DNA of 64,000 nt, from NCBI GenBank assembly GCA_903926465.1, contig CAIYJE010000188.1, positions 32,257-96,256 of the forward strand, read 5' to 3'. The DNA is from an uncultured Planctomycetales bacterium. GTDB taxonomy: Bacteria; Planctomycetota; Planctomycetia; Isosphaerales; Isosphaeraceae. The notes beneath the pieces are model-generated. The model worked only from the letters and a program-made list of their open reading frames with translations, was not told where the DNA came from and made no database searches. Shown in pieces: positions 17,472 through 26,689 of the stretch (position 1 is its first letter; every line of letters begins with the position of its first letter). The position numbers and the translations under genes are program-made.

Positions 17472-17873
17472 TTAGTACTTGCAGTTATCAGGCCAACCTT
17501 TGGACTCCCCCAGTAAAAAAACTTGAACCAAGGTTCCAGATGAGAAGGCGTGGATCACGCTTCCCGATTTGGGCTCAACCTCGGCAATGGCCTCGGTGAC
17601 AGGCCGCCCAATGATTTCCTTGATCTGGTCTCGCAACTGCTGGGAAGAATGCGCAAACATTTCCCGGTGGAATTCCTGAACTCGGCGAGCACCCTCCGGT
17701 GATTGCGCCAGTGATCGTTCGGCATCCGAGAGCGCACCATGAAGCGTGACAACGAGCACATCCTCGCTGATGACCACGGACACGGCGGATGCGGCATGGC
17801 CTGTCACCTGCAACTGGTACGTGGCCGCCACGTCGGCTACTCGCTCGGCCACCGAGAGTTTGGGATCAACCAT
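17472..17873 (-). CDS. DUF2294-family protein (diverged copy)
   Basis: A 133-residue protein resembling DUF2294: a helical N-terminus (LSVAERVADVAATYQL), beta strands around VSVVISEDVLVVTLHGALSDAE, a helical QQLRDQIKEIIGRPVTEAIAEVEP, and a closing strand LVQVFLLG. It lacks the typical YLGRGP motif, so it is a diverged member. ATG at 17873 with GAGGTG 5 bases upstream. The function of the family is unknown to me; it occurs in several bacterial phyla. The second copy is on the opposite strand at 18684, about 810 bp away. Confidence 0.65.
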   Translation of the reverse strand: MVDPKLSVAERVADVAATYQLQVTGHAASAVSVVISEDVLVVTLHGALSDAERSLAQSPEGARRVQEFHREMFAHSSQQLRDQIKEIIGRPVTEAIAEVEPKSGSVIHAFSSGTLVQVFLLGESKGWPDNCKY

Positions 17874-18683
17874 GGAACACCTCGACCGCAAAGTGGCTTG
17901 CAGGCACGCACAGAAGAGGCCACCCGACATCCGGGGACCCGGTTTCCTGTCCAAGCAGACCGATTGAAGACTGAGCTAAGGGGCGCAATCTCCACGCCCG
18001 ACGGCTGGAATCGGATTCGCACCCATCCCAGCCGCGAGCGTGAAGCGGGGGGGGACCGATCAGGTTGATCCGCAGGATTTTCAGCCCCACGGCCAGCCCC
18101 GACATTCGCGGCAAATGGGCGAGACCCGGAAGGACTCCCGTTGAAGAATCCTGGTGGCGTGTTCCCAGGACTCGTTGCTCGTGTGATCGGCGCTCCTGCG
18201 TCACGGACTTCCTCCCCTTGGGTGGCATCTTGCCCAGCGCATCCTGATTCAGAAATCCCCGGAAAGATGGCGGATGGAACGCCTCCTGGTTATCGAGCCG
18301 ATTGCACAGGCACGGCGATCCATCATCAGGAGGTTAGGATCCAGATCGAGGCTCGCCCAAAAAAAGAACAACCGGTTGACCCGAATCCCCAGGCGGCGTC
18401 TTCAAGCAAACCAGTTCACGTTGTGACAGGCCGTCCGGAATCGCCCCTGGCGTCGGTTCGGAATGCCGTCCCCCGCGTTGACCAAGATGTCTGGTTCCCT
18501 ATCGGTCAGCCTAGGACCCGAATTGCACACGCCAACACCGATGGCCACAAGCCAACCCACTCCACATCTCCAGAGCATCCACAACCATCAGGCATGCGAT
18601 TCGCTCATTTGCATCGGGTCGGGTTTTCAATCCTATAACGCTCTTGCGTTGCATCCCTGGATCTTGAAGAGCCAGCCAACCTC
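17874..18683. other. Divergent intergenic region between the DUF2294 genes
   Basis: About 810 bases. Plus-strand frames (for example 18141-18638) have no ribosome-binding site and low-complexity Pro/Arg/His composition; I do not accept them. No clear promoter pair, hairpin or repeat was found. This is unusually long for the region and could hold regulatory sequence or a decayed gene. Confidence 0.4.
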
Positions 18684-19295
18684 ATGCATACGAAAACAGA
18701 CCCCGCCTTGTACCCAATCTCCTCAAGGGTTGACTCTGTGAAACCCAGTCCTGCGAATGCCGACCATCAGGAGCAGACCTCTCTCCAAATAGAGACCAGG
18801 TACCAAGGGGTGAATCTGGGATCAAGCCAAGCCAATGCAACCCGAACGCCGGCGTACGAGTCTCCTGGTACAGATGATCGGCAGCCAACGCCTGCCTCTG
18901 GCTCGGCCCTGACGGTGAAGACCCAGGGAGAGATCGAGGCCGAGATCTCGCAAGAGATAAAACGATTCCAGATTGAATACCTGGGGCGCGGCCCCGACGA
19001 TGTCCGAGTCTTCACACTGGGCAACCTGATTCTGGTTCGGCTTCTGGGCGTGCTCACCGCCGCGGAAAAACATCTGGTCACCGAGATTGGCGGCGCACAG
19101 GGCCGAAACCTTGTCAAGCAAATCCGAACGCAACTGATCGAAGGCTCACGCACCCGGATAGACGCCATGATCCTCAAGATCACAGGCGTGAAGGTGGTAA
19201 GCTTGCATCACGATATCAGCACGGTCACCGGGGAAGAAATCCTCGTGTTCACGCTCGCGGAATCTCCAGTGTTCCGTAACGGAAAAAAACGCTAA
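18684..19295 (+). CDS. DUF2294 domain protein
   Basis: A 203-residue protein. Residues from about 75 onward are a typical DUF2294 domain: AEISQEIKRFQIEYLGRGPD, then LGNLILVRLLGVLTAAEKHL, GRNLVKQIRTQLIE, TGVKVVSLHHDISTVTGEE and ILVFTLAESP. The first ~70 residues are polar and low-complexity, probably disordered; start choice is therefore uncertain (ATG 18684 has no clear Shine-Dalgarno, and GTG at 18738 or other codons could be used). The family function is not established in what I know. It is divergent from the diverged DUF2294 gene and converges within 15 bp on asnB. Confidence 0.8.
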   Translation: MHTKTDPALYPISSRVDSVKPSPANADHQEQTSLQIETRYQGVNLGSSQANATRTPAYESPGTDDRQPTPASGSALTVKTQGEIEAEISQEIKRFQIEYLGRGPDDVRVFTLGNLILVRLLGVLTAAEKHLVTEIGGAQGRNLVKQIRTQLIEGSRTRIDAMILKITGVKVVSLHHDISTVTGEEILVFTLAESPVFRNGKKR

Positions 19296-19310
19296 CCCAG
19301 CCATGGCCTC

Positions 19311-21242
19311 TCAGCCGACCACAACCTTTGTACCCCAGCGCTGGAACCAGAGCTCAAGCATGAGTAGCGACCAGAGCCGGTAAGCGTGGTCGCGGTGGCC
19401 ACGCGTGTGTTCGTCAATCAACCGCGTAATCGTATCCATTTGAAAGAGTTCGTGGATTCTACAACCAGGATCCAGCAACACGGCGCGCAACTCACCGGCC
19501 AGTGGCCCCCGAAACCAGCGATCCAGCGGCACCGCGAAGCCCATTTTACCACGCTTCTGGATGGCGGGCGGCATCAGATCGGCAAACGCCTGCTTCAAGA
19601 TCAGCTTGGTCTGCCCCTTACGGAGTTTGAACTTGCGGTTGCGTGGCAACGCCAGCGCCAGCTCAACCACTCGATGATCCAGAAACGGACTCCGGCACTC
19701 AAGCGCATGGGCCATACTGGCCATATCCACCTTATGCAGCAAATCACCAGGCAGGTAGGTGAGCAGGTCGGTGATCATGGCCCGGGTGGCGGGATCACGC
19801 TGGGGGCTAAGGTTCCAGGCCTGCGCAAACACCGAGGCGGGATCGGCGTCCTCTGGAACCTGACGGGCGTGAGCCGTCAGTTGCTCCAGGAATGACTCGG
19901 TATACAACGCCATCCGGTCGGGCTCGGGCCACGAGGTCATCCAGCTCAGGTACCGAGCCTGGGCGGGCAGATCCAGCTTCTCCACAAGACGTCGGAAAGT
20001 GCGGAGTGGGGTTTTCGCCTGGGCGGAAGTCGGTAATCCTCGGGTGAGCATCGAAGAAATGCGGCGTCGGACCGGGGCCGACCAGAATTCCATGGCACAG
20101 GTAATTCCCAAGGCCTGATACCGATGATAACCACCGAACAGTTCGTCGCCGGCATCACCGGTGAGCGCCACCGTGACATGTGCCCGCGTTTGCCGTGATA
20201 CGAACCAAGTCGGCAGCGCCGAGCTATCGGCAAACGGCTCATCGAACGTTTCGGCCAGCGCGGGCAGGGTGTCCCAGGCCTGAGCCTCAAGCCGAAAGGT
20301 ATGATGCTCTGTCCCGAGATGGCGGGCCGCCAGTTCCGCATAGCTGGTTTCATCGAACGCCGGATCATCGAAGCCAATCGAGAAGGTTTTCACGGGCCGA
20401 CGTGCGGCCTGCTGCATCAAGCCCACAATGATGGTGGAATCCACTCCGCCCGAGAGGAACGCCCCCAGCGGCACTTCGGACACCATCTGCTCACGCACCG
20501 CATCGGTCAAGGTTTCACGAAGGGCGGCAACGTCGGCTTCTGGCGACTGCACCCGCTCGGCGTTCCAGTCTGGGGTCCAGTACCGCTCCTGCCTGAGCTG
20601 ACCCTCTTTCCAGACCGCATAGTGCGCAGGCGGCAGCTTGTGGATACCCTGGAGAATGGTGCGGGGGTGGGGCACGTAACCATAGGTCAGATACTGATCC
20701 AACGCCAGAGGATCTAGCCGGAACGGGGTGGCAGTGGGTGTGGCAAGCAAACTCTTGAGTTCACTGGCAAAACTGATCCGGCCAGCCTCAAGCCTGTAGA
20801 GCAGGGGCTTCTGACCCAGCCGATCTCGGCCCAGCAATAAGGTCTGGCGACGGGTGTCCCAGATCGCAATTGCGAACATGCCGCGCAACAGTGAGAACAG
20901 GTTCTCTCGCTCATCCTCATAAAGATGAACGAGCACTTCGCTATCACCCGAAGACCGCAAAACATGGCCTCGCGCCTCAAGCCGGTGCCTCAGTGCGGCG
21001 AAGTTGTAAATCTCGCCATTGAACGCCACCCAGACGGTGCCATCTTCGTTTGAAAGTGGCTGATGACCGCCGGCCAGGTCCAGAATTGAGAGCCGGCGGA
21101 ACCCGAGCGCGGCCTGAGCATCTCGATAAAACCCGGAATCGTCGGGGCCACGATGGTGCAATCGCTCAACCATCAACGCGAATTCGGATTCAGAGGGTCC
21201 GGCCGAGCTGGTCGTCCAGGCGGCGCCACAAATGCCACACAT
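19311..21242 (-). CDS. asnB: Asparagine synthetase (glutamine-hydrolysing)
   Basis: A 643-residue two-domain enzyme. The N-terminal class II amidotransferase starts MCGICGAAW with the Cys2 nucleophile, followed by HHRGPDDSG, RLSILDLAGGHQPL and WVAFNGEIYNF. The C-terminal synthetase domain has the ATP-pyrophosphatase loop VPLGAFLSGGVDST, then FSIGFDDPAFDETSYA and ALTGDAGDELFGGYHRY. Length and architecture match the long AsnB group, which includes both true asparagine synthetases and amidotransferases of surface-polysaccharide clusters; nothing nearby decides. It is divergent from the LarA-like gene across a 300-bp region. Confidence 0.9.
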   Translation of the reverse strand: MCGICGAAWTTSSAGPSESEFALMVERLHHRGPDDSGFYRDAQAALGFRRLSILDLAGGHQPLSNEDGTVWVAFNGEIYNFAALRHRLEARGHVLRSSGDSEVLVHLYEDERENLFSLLRGMFAIAIWDTRRQTLLLGRDRLGQKPLLYRLEAGRISFASELKSLLATPTATPFRLDPLALDQYLTYGYVPHPRTILQGIHKLPPAHYAVWKEGQLRQERYWTPDWNAERVQSPEADVAALRETLTDAVREQMVSEVPLGAFLSGGVDSTIIVGLMQQAARRPVKTFSIGFDDPAFDETSYAELAARHLGTEHHTFRLEAQAWDTLPALAETFDEPFADSSALPTWFVSRQTRAHVTVALTGDAGDELFGGYHRYQALGITCAMEFWSAPVRRRISSMLTRGLPTSAQAKTPLRTFRRLVEKLDLPAQARYLSWMTSWPEPDRMALYTESFLEQLTAHARQVPEDADPASVFAQAWNLSPQRDPATRAMITDLLTYLPGDLLHKVDMASMAHALECRSPFLDHRVVELALALPRNRKFKLRKGQTKLILKQAFADLMPPAIQKRGKMGFAVPLDRWFRGPLAGELRAVLLDPGCRIHELFQMDTITRLIDEHTRGHRDHAYRLWSLLMLELWFQRWGTKVVVG

Positions 21243-21542
21243 TAAGCAAGCAGGACCTCACTCCAGTGCCGTTCCCAATCACAATCCACCCCCTGCATTG
21301 GAACCGCGGCCACCGATTTCTGCAACTCAGCAGAGTCAACCGAGGGGCAGATTTACCCCGAGCCGAATGACATAACCGAAGAACGAGCCGGGCCAGCCAC
21401 ATTCGGGCCAGCACCCGTCCGATCCAAGCCCAGGAGTTGCAAACCCAAGGGACTTCGCGGCGTGATCGCCATCGATTAGCCTGGTCAGTTTGACCCGAGG
21501 TCCGGGCCGGTTCCAGACATCCCACAGGCTTGAGTTCCCCCC

Positions 21543-22892
21543 ATGTCATCCAGCAAACGGACACCGCTTGAGGTCCCCTGGGGCAAGGCCGCCACCCTTC
21601 CGCTCATCTTCCCATCGCACTGGCCAGAGCCGGTGGTTGATCAACCCAATCTGGCAGGTGCGGTCCACGGATACGATCAGGAACTCAAAGCCGCGCTCAA
21701 TTCCCCCCAGGACAGCCCGGCGCTCGAACAACTGATCCAACCGGGGACCCGGGTGGCCATTGTGGTCGATGACCCGTCACGCTGGACTCCAATCCGCCAG
21801 GCGCTCCCGGTCATTCTGACGCGACTTCTGGCGGCTAGTGCGAACCGAGAGAACATCTCGATCAGCGTGGGAGTTGGGCGACATCATGCCGTGGACGCCA
21901 AGGCCATGGGCCTGCGAGTGGGAGAAGAGATCGCCAACGCCTACCCATGTTACAGCCCACCGCTGGATGATGAGTCTCAGTACGTGAATTTAGGCACAAC
22001 TCCCGAGGGGGTGCCGGTCAAGGTGTTCCGCCCGGTGGCCGAGGCCGATCTCAGGATCTTGATCGGCTCTGTGCTTCCCCACCTCCAGGCCGGCTTCGGT
22101 GGCGGCTACAAGCTGATCTTTCCAGGCTGTAGCCACCGCCAAACGCTGGGCGCGTTGCACCGCCAGGGGCTGGGTCAGAACGCGGAACAGGCTGCGGCGC
22201 TGCTGGGGAGTTCAGTGGCCTCCAACCCAATGCGCAAGGCGATCACCCAGGCCGCCAGTCTGCTGCCCGGCCGTTGCGTCTCTGTGAGCCACCTACTGGG
22301 GGCACCAGGACAAATCTTCAAGATTCTGTACGGTGACGTCAGCCGGGTTCAGGAACTTCTTTCCAGTCAGGCAGTCCAGCGGCTTGAACTCCCCGATCGT
22401 ACGCCGGTGGATATTGCCATTGCCGGCAACTTTCCCTGGCCGGGCGACCCGATGATGAGCTTCAAGGCCCTGATCCACCATCGCGAAGCCTGCCGACGAG
22501 GCGGGGTGCTGGTCGGCCTGTTCTGGACCGACCCCACGGAAATCGATCGCTCGTTTCCCATGGGCGCCCTCAAAGCGATCGCCCGTTCTGGAGCCGCCGG
22601 TGGCTGGTTCATCCAGCGCGGGCTACGAATGGCCGACCGGGTCGTCTCCCACCTCGACCTCCCCAGCCGGTTCATGCTGCACTGGGCACGCGAACTGGTG
22701 GCCGAGCGCTCCGTCTTGGTCTACTCGCCAGCTCTCAAAGACCGGCTCGGCCCCCGGCTCGGCCCAGTTCAACTCTTCTCAGAACTTCCGCCCCTGTGGA
22801 AGGCCGCCGAAGCCGCGCTCAAACGCCCGCCCACGGCCCTGAGAGTGTTCCCCGAAGGCGGACTCTCTTACGTACCACACCACCAATTCTGA
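21543..22892 (+). CDS. larA: LarA-like nickel-pincer racemase family (DUF2088)
   Basis: A 449-residue protein of the lactate racemase family. The N-terminal DUF2088 domain shows GTRVAIVVDDPSRWTP, ISVGVGRHH (His ligand region), and HLQAGFGGGYKLIFPGCSHRQT, where the Lys after GGG corresponds to the residue that anchors the nickel-pincer cofactor in LarA. The C-terminal domain is present (GNFPWPGDPMMSFKALIHH). LarA enzymes racemise 2-hydroxy acids; substrate may not be lactate here. The cofactor genes larB, larC and larE are not in this window. The Shine-Dalgarno is poor at the ATG 21543. Confidence 0.8.
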   Translation: MSSSKRTPLEVPWGKAATLPLIFPSHWPEPVVDQPNLAGAVHGYDQELKAALNSPQDSPALEQLIQPGTRVAIVVDDPSRWTPIRQALPVILTRLLAASANRENISISVGVGRHHAVDAKAMGLRVGEEIANAYPCYSPPLDDESQYVNLGTTPEGVPVKVFRPVAEADLRILIGSVLPHLQAGFGGGYKLIFPGCSHRQTLGALHRQGLGQNAEQAAALLGSSVASNPMRKAITQAASLLPGRCVSVSHLLGAPGQIFKILYGDVSRVQELLSSQAVQRLELPDRTPVDIAIAGNFPWPGDPMMSFKALIHHREACRRGGVLVGLFWTDPTEIDRSFPMGALKAIARSGAAGGWFIQRGLRMADRVVSHLDLPSRFMLHWARELVAERSVLVYSPALKDRLGPRLGPVQLFSELPPLWKAAEAALKRPPTALRVFPEGGLSYVPHHQF

Positions 22893-23043
22893 ACGCCCGT
22901 TCAAGTCCAGGCTGACAATCTCACCAGCCTCATGCTTTCGTGAGCAGAATTTCGTTTTGCCACCAGCACCAGCAGTACGACCGTCATGCCCAGCACAAGC
23001 CAATTAACGCAAACAGAAACCCAAAAGAACTCATGTTTCGCGT

Positions 23044-23083
23044 TTTACTCATCTTATCTGGCTTCTATAATCGTGTGAGTAAA
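23044..23083 (+). promoter_or_regulatory. Promoter with flanking inverted repeat
   Basis: A consensus TATAAT at 23066-23071 has TTTACT at 23044-23049 as a -35 candidate, spacer 16. The sequences TTTACTC (23044-23050) and GAGTAAA (23077-23083) form an inverted repeat around the -10 box, a possible operator. It would serve the secreted repeat protein starting at 23162. Confidence 0.5.
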
Positions 23084-23161
23084 CCCAAGCGTTACCATTT
23101 CGCAACTGGAAGCTGAATGGTCGCTTTTTTTCTTTTGTTCAGACGTCCTGGAGAAGCAACG

Positions 23162-24142
23162 ATGCGAACCAGAGTGGGATCGATGTTGGCGGCGGCAGTG
23201 GGAATTCTCTGGGGGCAGGGGGCTTCGGCCTGCCATACCTGCCAGAAAAACCCCTGTGTGGTCGAACAGCCACGCTACGAATGTGTGACTGATCTCGTGC
23301 CCTACACGGTCATGAAGACCCGAACACGCATTGATTATCAGCCTGAGCAGAAGACGGTGATGACGCGTGAGCCGATCATGCAGACCGTGGAAAAACAGCG
23401 CGTGGTCTGCCGCAAGGTTTATGACACCACCTACGTCGAACAGCGTTACCAGGTGAATCGGAACGTCACCGAAACCAGCTACGTTGATCAACAGGTCACC
23501 GTTTGCCGGCCAGTGAGCACCACCCGCCAGGTTGCCGTCACCTGCATGCAGCCGGTCTCTCGCGTGGTCACCATGCCGGCTCCGGCCAAGCACAAGGGTT
23601 GTGGACTTGGTCTGCTGTGTGGCAAACACCAGGGCAACCCCTGCGGTGGCATGACCAATAACGGTTGTGTCAGCGTGGTTGAAACCTGCTACCAGCCCAC
23701 CACGGTCATGCGTGATGTGGTAGAAACCCAGATGGTGAGCGAAATCCAGACCCGTCAGGTGCCCGTCACCACCACCCGCTGCGTGACTGAAGAACGCGTT
23801 CGCCAGGTTCCTATCCGTTCGTGCCGAATGGTGCAGGAAGTGGTCGTCGATCGTCGCCAGGTGTGTGTGGGATACCAGTGTGTGCCCAAGACCGTGACCA
23901 AGATGATTCCCGTCAAGACTTGCGAAACCGTTCCGGTTACCAAGTACAAGAAGGTCAAGCGAATGGTGGCCGTTTGCCCACCCACGACTTTCTCACCTGT
24001 GCTGGCAGCCACAGCTCTGATGGGCCTGCCGACCGCTCAGTCCGCAGTTCCCAGCGGCCAAAACGTAAGCATTTCGGCCCCAGCCGCTCAGATGATCGTT
24101 CCTGCCGCAACTCCAGCCGCAATCACCAAGAGCGGTATCTGA
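23162..24142 (+). CDS. Secreted Val/Thr/Tyr/Cys-rich repeat protein
   Basis: A 326-residue exported protein. ATG at 23162 has GGAG 8-9 bases upstream; an in-frame ATG at 23117 is less likely. The signal peptide is MRTRVGSMLAAAVGILWGQ, followed by a Cys cluster (CHTCQKNPC). The body is built of degenerate beta-strand repeats such as VPYTVMKTRTRIDYQPEQKT, QTVEKQRVVCRKVYDTTYVE, NVTETSYVDQQVTVCRPV and QEVVVDRRQVCVGYQCVP, with many Thr, Val, Arg and paired Cys, and an Ala-rich tail. Similar YTV-type repeat proteins are common in planctomycetes and thought to be cell-surface proteins; that is from memory. Disulfide cross-linked surface protein is a reasonable inference. Confidence 0.75.
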   Translation: MRTRVGSMLAAAVGILWGQGASACHTCQKNPCVVEQPRYECVTDLVPYTVMKTRTRIDYQPEQKTVMTREPIMQTVEKQRVVCRKVYDTTYVEQRYQVNRNVTETSYVDQQVTVCRPVSTTRQVAVTCMQPVSRVVTMPAPAKHKGCGLGLLCGKHQGNPCGGMTNNGCVSVVETCYQPTTVMRDVVETQMVSEIQTRQVPVTTTRCVTEERVRQVPIRSCRMVQEVVVDRRQVCVGYQCVPKTVTKMIPVKTCETVPVTKYKKVKRMVAVCPPTTFSPVLAATALMGLPTAQSAVPSGQNVSISAPAAQMIVPAATPAAITKSGI

Positions 24143-24179
24143 GTACCGCTCGTACGGCCTGACGACCTTGAAAAAACCC

Positions 24180-24227
24180 AAGCGGCGCGAACCGGCCCCC
24201 CCTCCCGGTCTCGCGTCGCTTGTTTTT
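24180..24227. terminator. Bidirectional intrinsic terminator
   Basis: A long stem pairs aagcggcgcgaaccgg (24180-24195) with ccggtctcgcgtcgctt (24205-24221) with one bulge; it is followed by gttttta on the plus strand and, on the minus strand, by a T-rich tract complementary to aaaaaaccc at 24171-24179. It separates the convergent repeat-protein and DUF1810 genes. Confidence 0.75.
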
Positions 24228-24254
24228 ATGACATCGCGGGAACCGCAGCCATGC

Positions 24255-24710
24255 TCATGCCAGCGCTTTGAGAATCTGAAGCGTGCGAGGATCAGGTGCC
24301 CCCGGAAAGTATTGGGAGAGCACCTGTTCAAACAGAGAGCCCGCACCCGCCACCTGTGCAAAAAGAGTCAAGGAGGATCGGAGCTTGAGATCATCGGGCG
24401 AGCCAAAGATTTCCAGCGCCGATCGACCGTGCTTTGCCAGAAGCGCACCGGCAACCTCGTTCAACCGAGGCCCCAGTACGGGATGAGCCAAGTACTGCCG
24501 GGCTTCTTCCAGACTCTTGATTGCATATTGCCGGGCCATCGGACTGGAACCAAGCCCGTCGATCTGCGGAAAAATGAACCACATCCAGTGCGTTCGTTTC
24601 TGGCCACTCTGAATTTCAGCCAGCGCTGAAGCATAAACGTCCTTCTGCGCACTCACGAATCTGGACAACTGGAACGGATCCCCACTAGCCGTTATGCGGT
24701 CTGAACTCAT
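24255..24710 (-). CDS. DUF1810 domain protein
   Basis: A 151-residue single-domain protein with the DUF1810 signature: DPFQLSRFVSAQKDVYASALAEI, KRTHWMWFIFPQIDGLGSSPMA and YLAHPVLGPRLNEV. The family is common in bacteria and uncharacterised as far as I know. ATG 24710 begins MSSDRITASG. Its neighbours on the same strand (DUF2071 and PIG-L) do not give a clear pathway. It ends at the bidirectional terminator. Confidence 0.85.
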   Translation of the reverse strand: MSSDRITASGDPFQLSRFVSAQKDVYASALAEIQSGQKRTHWMWFIFPQIDGLGSSPMARQYAIKSLEEARQYLAHPVLGPRLNEVAGALLAKHGRSALEIFGSPDDLKLRSSLTLFAQVAGAGSLFEQVLSQYFPGAPDPRTLQILKALA

Positions 24711-24851
24711 CGATCAAGCCTCGAAGGTTTGCAACTCTGAATCGGCGATTTCCAACCAAGGGTGGCTCCAGACTCACGAGAAGACGGGCCCCGGTTTTGA
24801 GATCGGCGGCCAAATATAACCCGCGATCGCACGAGAATTGGCCCTGATGGT

Positions 24852-25586
24852 TCAAGACAGATCCAAGGATCGGCCTGGGTAAACACAAACCTCCGAACCT
24901 TCGGCCACAAAGACTGAGGTGGGAGGCTGGCGAAGGGTCTCTACGAAGGGTGCACCATAATGCGCCGGGAGTTCGCGATCAAGTTCCAGACTGGTGGGCT
25001 GCCATACCCGCCAGGGGGGATGCTCAACCTCATATTCCACGGTTGAACCATCACGCTGCTGCGCATATCCCCAATAATGCTCGGTTATGAACCAGGGTTC
25101 AGAGTCTGGAACGGCGAGACTCGGTTCGCCGGCAACTCCGGCCTTGAGCGTATGCCATCGTCCGCCCGACTTCCACTCATAGGAAACGGAACCAGGAGCC
25201 CAGTCAGTTGGCTGTGGAGCTTGAACCCCGGCCCGCATCGGCACAGCTCGATACTTCTCGTTGTAAACCCAGCGGGCCACCAGCGCTATCGCGGGCCGCG
25301 GAACCAGCTCCTGGATAAAGGCCACGCCCCGGCGTATCCCCCGGGAGTCTTCTCGTTTGAGATAGAAACGCAGGTTCACCTCAGGAAAATTCTGGTGGCC
25401 GGGTATCGCCAACCCACGCACACGGGTGTGCAGGAACTGAAACCCGACCACACTCACGAACGTACGGCCGTTCCAAAGATCGAGCTCGGTTCCGCGCGGC
25501 ACATACGGCCGGAGCAGGGCCGGATCGACCTCATAGTTGATCATCAAAAGGTGACGCCAGGTGGCAGTCAGGAACGGTCGTCGCAT
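24852..25586 (-). CDS. DUF2071 (YqjF-like) family protein
   Basis: A 244-residue protein with the DUF2071 pattern: a start MRRPFLTATWRHLLMINYEVDP, the LRPYVPRGTELDLWNGRTFVSVVGF segment, PGHQNFPEVNLRFYLKRED, and the later ITEHYWGYAQQRDGSTVEYEVEHPPW. The family (YqjF in Bacillus) is uncharacterised enzymatically; an acetoacetate-decarboxylase-like fold is suspected for some members. It lies 69 bp from the PIG-L gene on the same strand, so they may share a transcript. Confidence 0.85.
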   Translation of the reverse strand: MRRPFLTATWRHLLMINYEVDPALLRPYVPRGTELDLWNGRTFVSVVGFQFLHTRVRGLAIPGHQNFPEVNLRFYLKREDSRGIRRGVAFIQELVPRPAIALVARWVYNEKYRAVPMRAGVQAPQPTDWAPGSVSYEWKSGGRWHTLKAGVAGEPSLAVPDSEPWFITEHYWGYAQQRDGSTVEYEVEHPPWRVWQPTSLELDRELPAHYGAPFVETLRQPPTSVFVAEGSEVCVYPGRSLDLS

Positions 25587-25655
25587 GGCGTCTCCAAGGC
25601 AATACCATCCGAAAAGTCGGGTCGACCAAGACTTGGCTCGTCCAGCCCCGGCGGA

Positions 25656-26570
25656 CTATCGCGCATCCACGCCAAAGAACGGGAACAAACGCTTCAATTG
25701 CTCGGGGCTGGGCTGACTCCCGTATTCACACAATTCGAAGGCTTCCGCGTACTTCACCGTATTGCCGCGTTCAGGACCCAGTTCCTGGACCAGTTTAGCC
25801 CGAAAGAGATCCGCAGTCGGCTGGTGGCGTTCGGCCATTTTCTGGCGTGCAAATTCAAGACGACCTGCCTCATCACTGGGGACCTGCTTCAGATAACTAA
25901 AGAGCCAGGGATTCCACTCATAGAATTGACTCTCCAGTGCGCGATAACAGGCCGCTTTTTGATCGAGCACGGAATCAATGGGCACAACCACATCGGCCTC
26001 AAACGGATTGGGCTTCTTGAAGGAGTCTTCGCTGTAGAAGAACACCGGGTTCGACCGAAGGGCAGGAACATCAGGACAGAAACTGGGAACGATCACCATG
26101 AAGGCGGCGTCTTGCACCAGTTGAGCCGTATAGCGATGGTCAGGGTGGTAATCGTTGGGGCGATGAGCAATGACGATGTCGGCCTTCCACTCACGAATCT
26201 TGCGTGTGAAGGTACGGCGATTCTCCAGGGTTGGCAGGAGTTCGCCATCGTGGATATCAAGAACTTCGGTCTCGATACCAAGGATCTGGGCGCACTTCTG
26301 AACCTCAGCAGTTCGACGTCTCGCCAGTATGGCACCAGCTTGCTCATGGTGGCCAATATCACCATTGGTCGCACTCACGAACTTCACCTTGTGGCCGAGC
26401 TTAGCCCATCGAGCCGCGCTACCACCCGCGTCCAATTCGCAGTCGTCAGGATGGGCACCAAATACAATAATTCGAAGGGGATCAGCTGGTTCTTCGCCAT
26501 AGACGGTAAACGCAAAAGGCTGTGAAAAGACCACAGCCGTTAAGGAAGCTAAGACGAGATGGATACGCAT
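25656..26570 (-). CDS. Exported PIG-L family deacetylase
   Basis: A 304-residue zinc-dependent N-acetylglucosamine deacetylase-like protein. The signal peptide covers about residues 1-25. Metal-binding motifs are VFGAHPDDCELDAGGSAARW (His/Asp/Asp) and IAHRPNDYHPDHRYTAQL (second His motif), as in the LmbE/PIG-L family. Substrates are probably acetamido sugars, but export and lack of pathway neighbours leave this open; such secreted PIG-L proteins are frequent in planctomycetes. It follows map by about 120 bp on the same strand. Confidence 0.85.
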   Translation of the reverse strand: MRIHLVLASLTAVVFSQPFAFTVYGEEPADPLRIIVFGAHPDDCELDAGGSAARWAKLGHKVKFVSATNGDIGHHEQAGAILARRRTAEVQKCAQILGIETEVLDIHDGELLPTLENRRTFTRKIREWKADIVIAHRPNDYHPDHRYTAQLVQDAAFMVIVPSFCPDVPALRSNPVFFYSEDSFKKPNPFEADVVVPIDSVLDQKAACYRALESQFYEWNPWLFSYLKQVPSDEAGRLEFARQKMAERHQPTADLFRAKLVQELGPERGNTVKYAEAFELCEYGSQPSPEQLKRLFPFFGVDAR

Positions 26571-26689
26571 GAAGGAATCCCTGAGTGCCAGGTTTCAAAA
26601 CGATCGACTGAGACTGAACATCGTGAACGATCAGACGATGGCCAGCAACACAGTACCGCTGAGGAACACTTCAGAGAAGCAAGCGAAGG

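Noticed and set aside
18141..18638. 165-codon plus-strand open frame between the DUF2294 genes
   Set aside because: Pro/His/Arg-rich low-complexity translation, no ribosome-binding site and no recognisable motif.
25077..26525. 482-codon plus-strand frame opposite DUF2071 and PIG-L genes
   Set aside because: Antisense to two genes with clear family motifs; it also spans the gap between them, which a real gene would not likely do.
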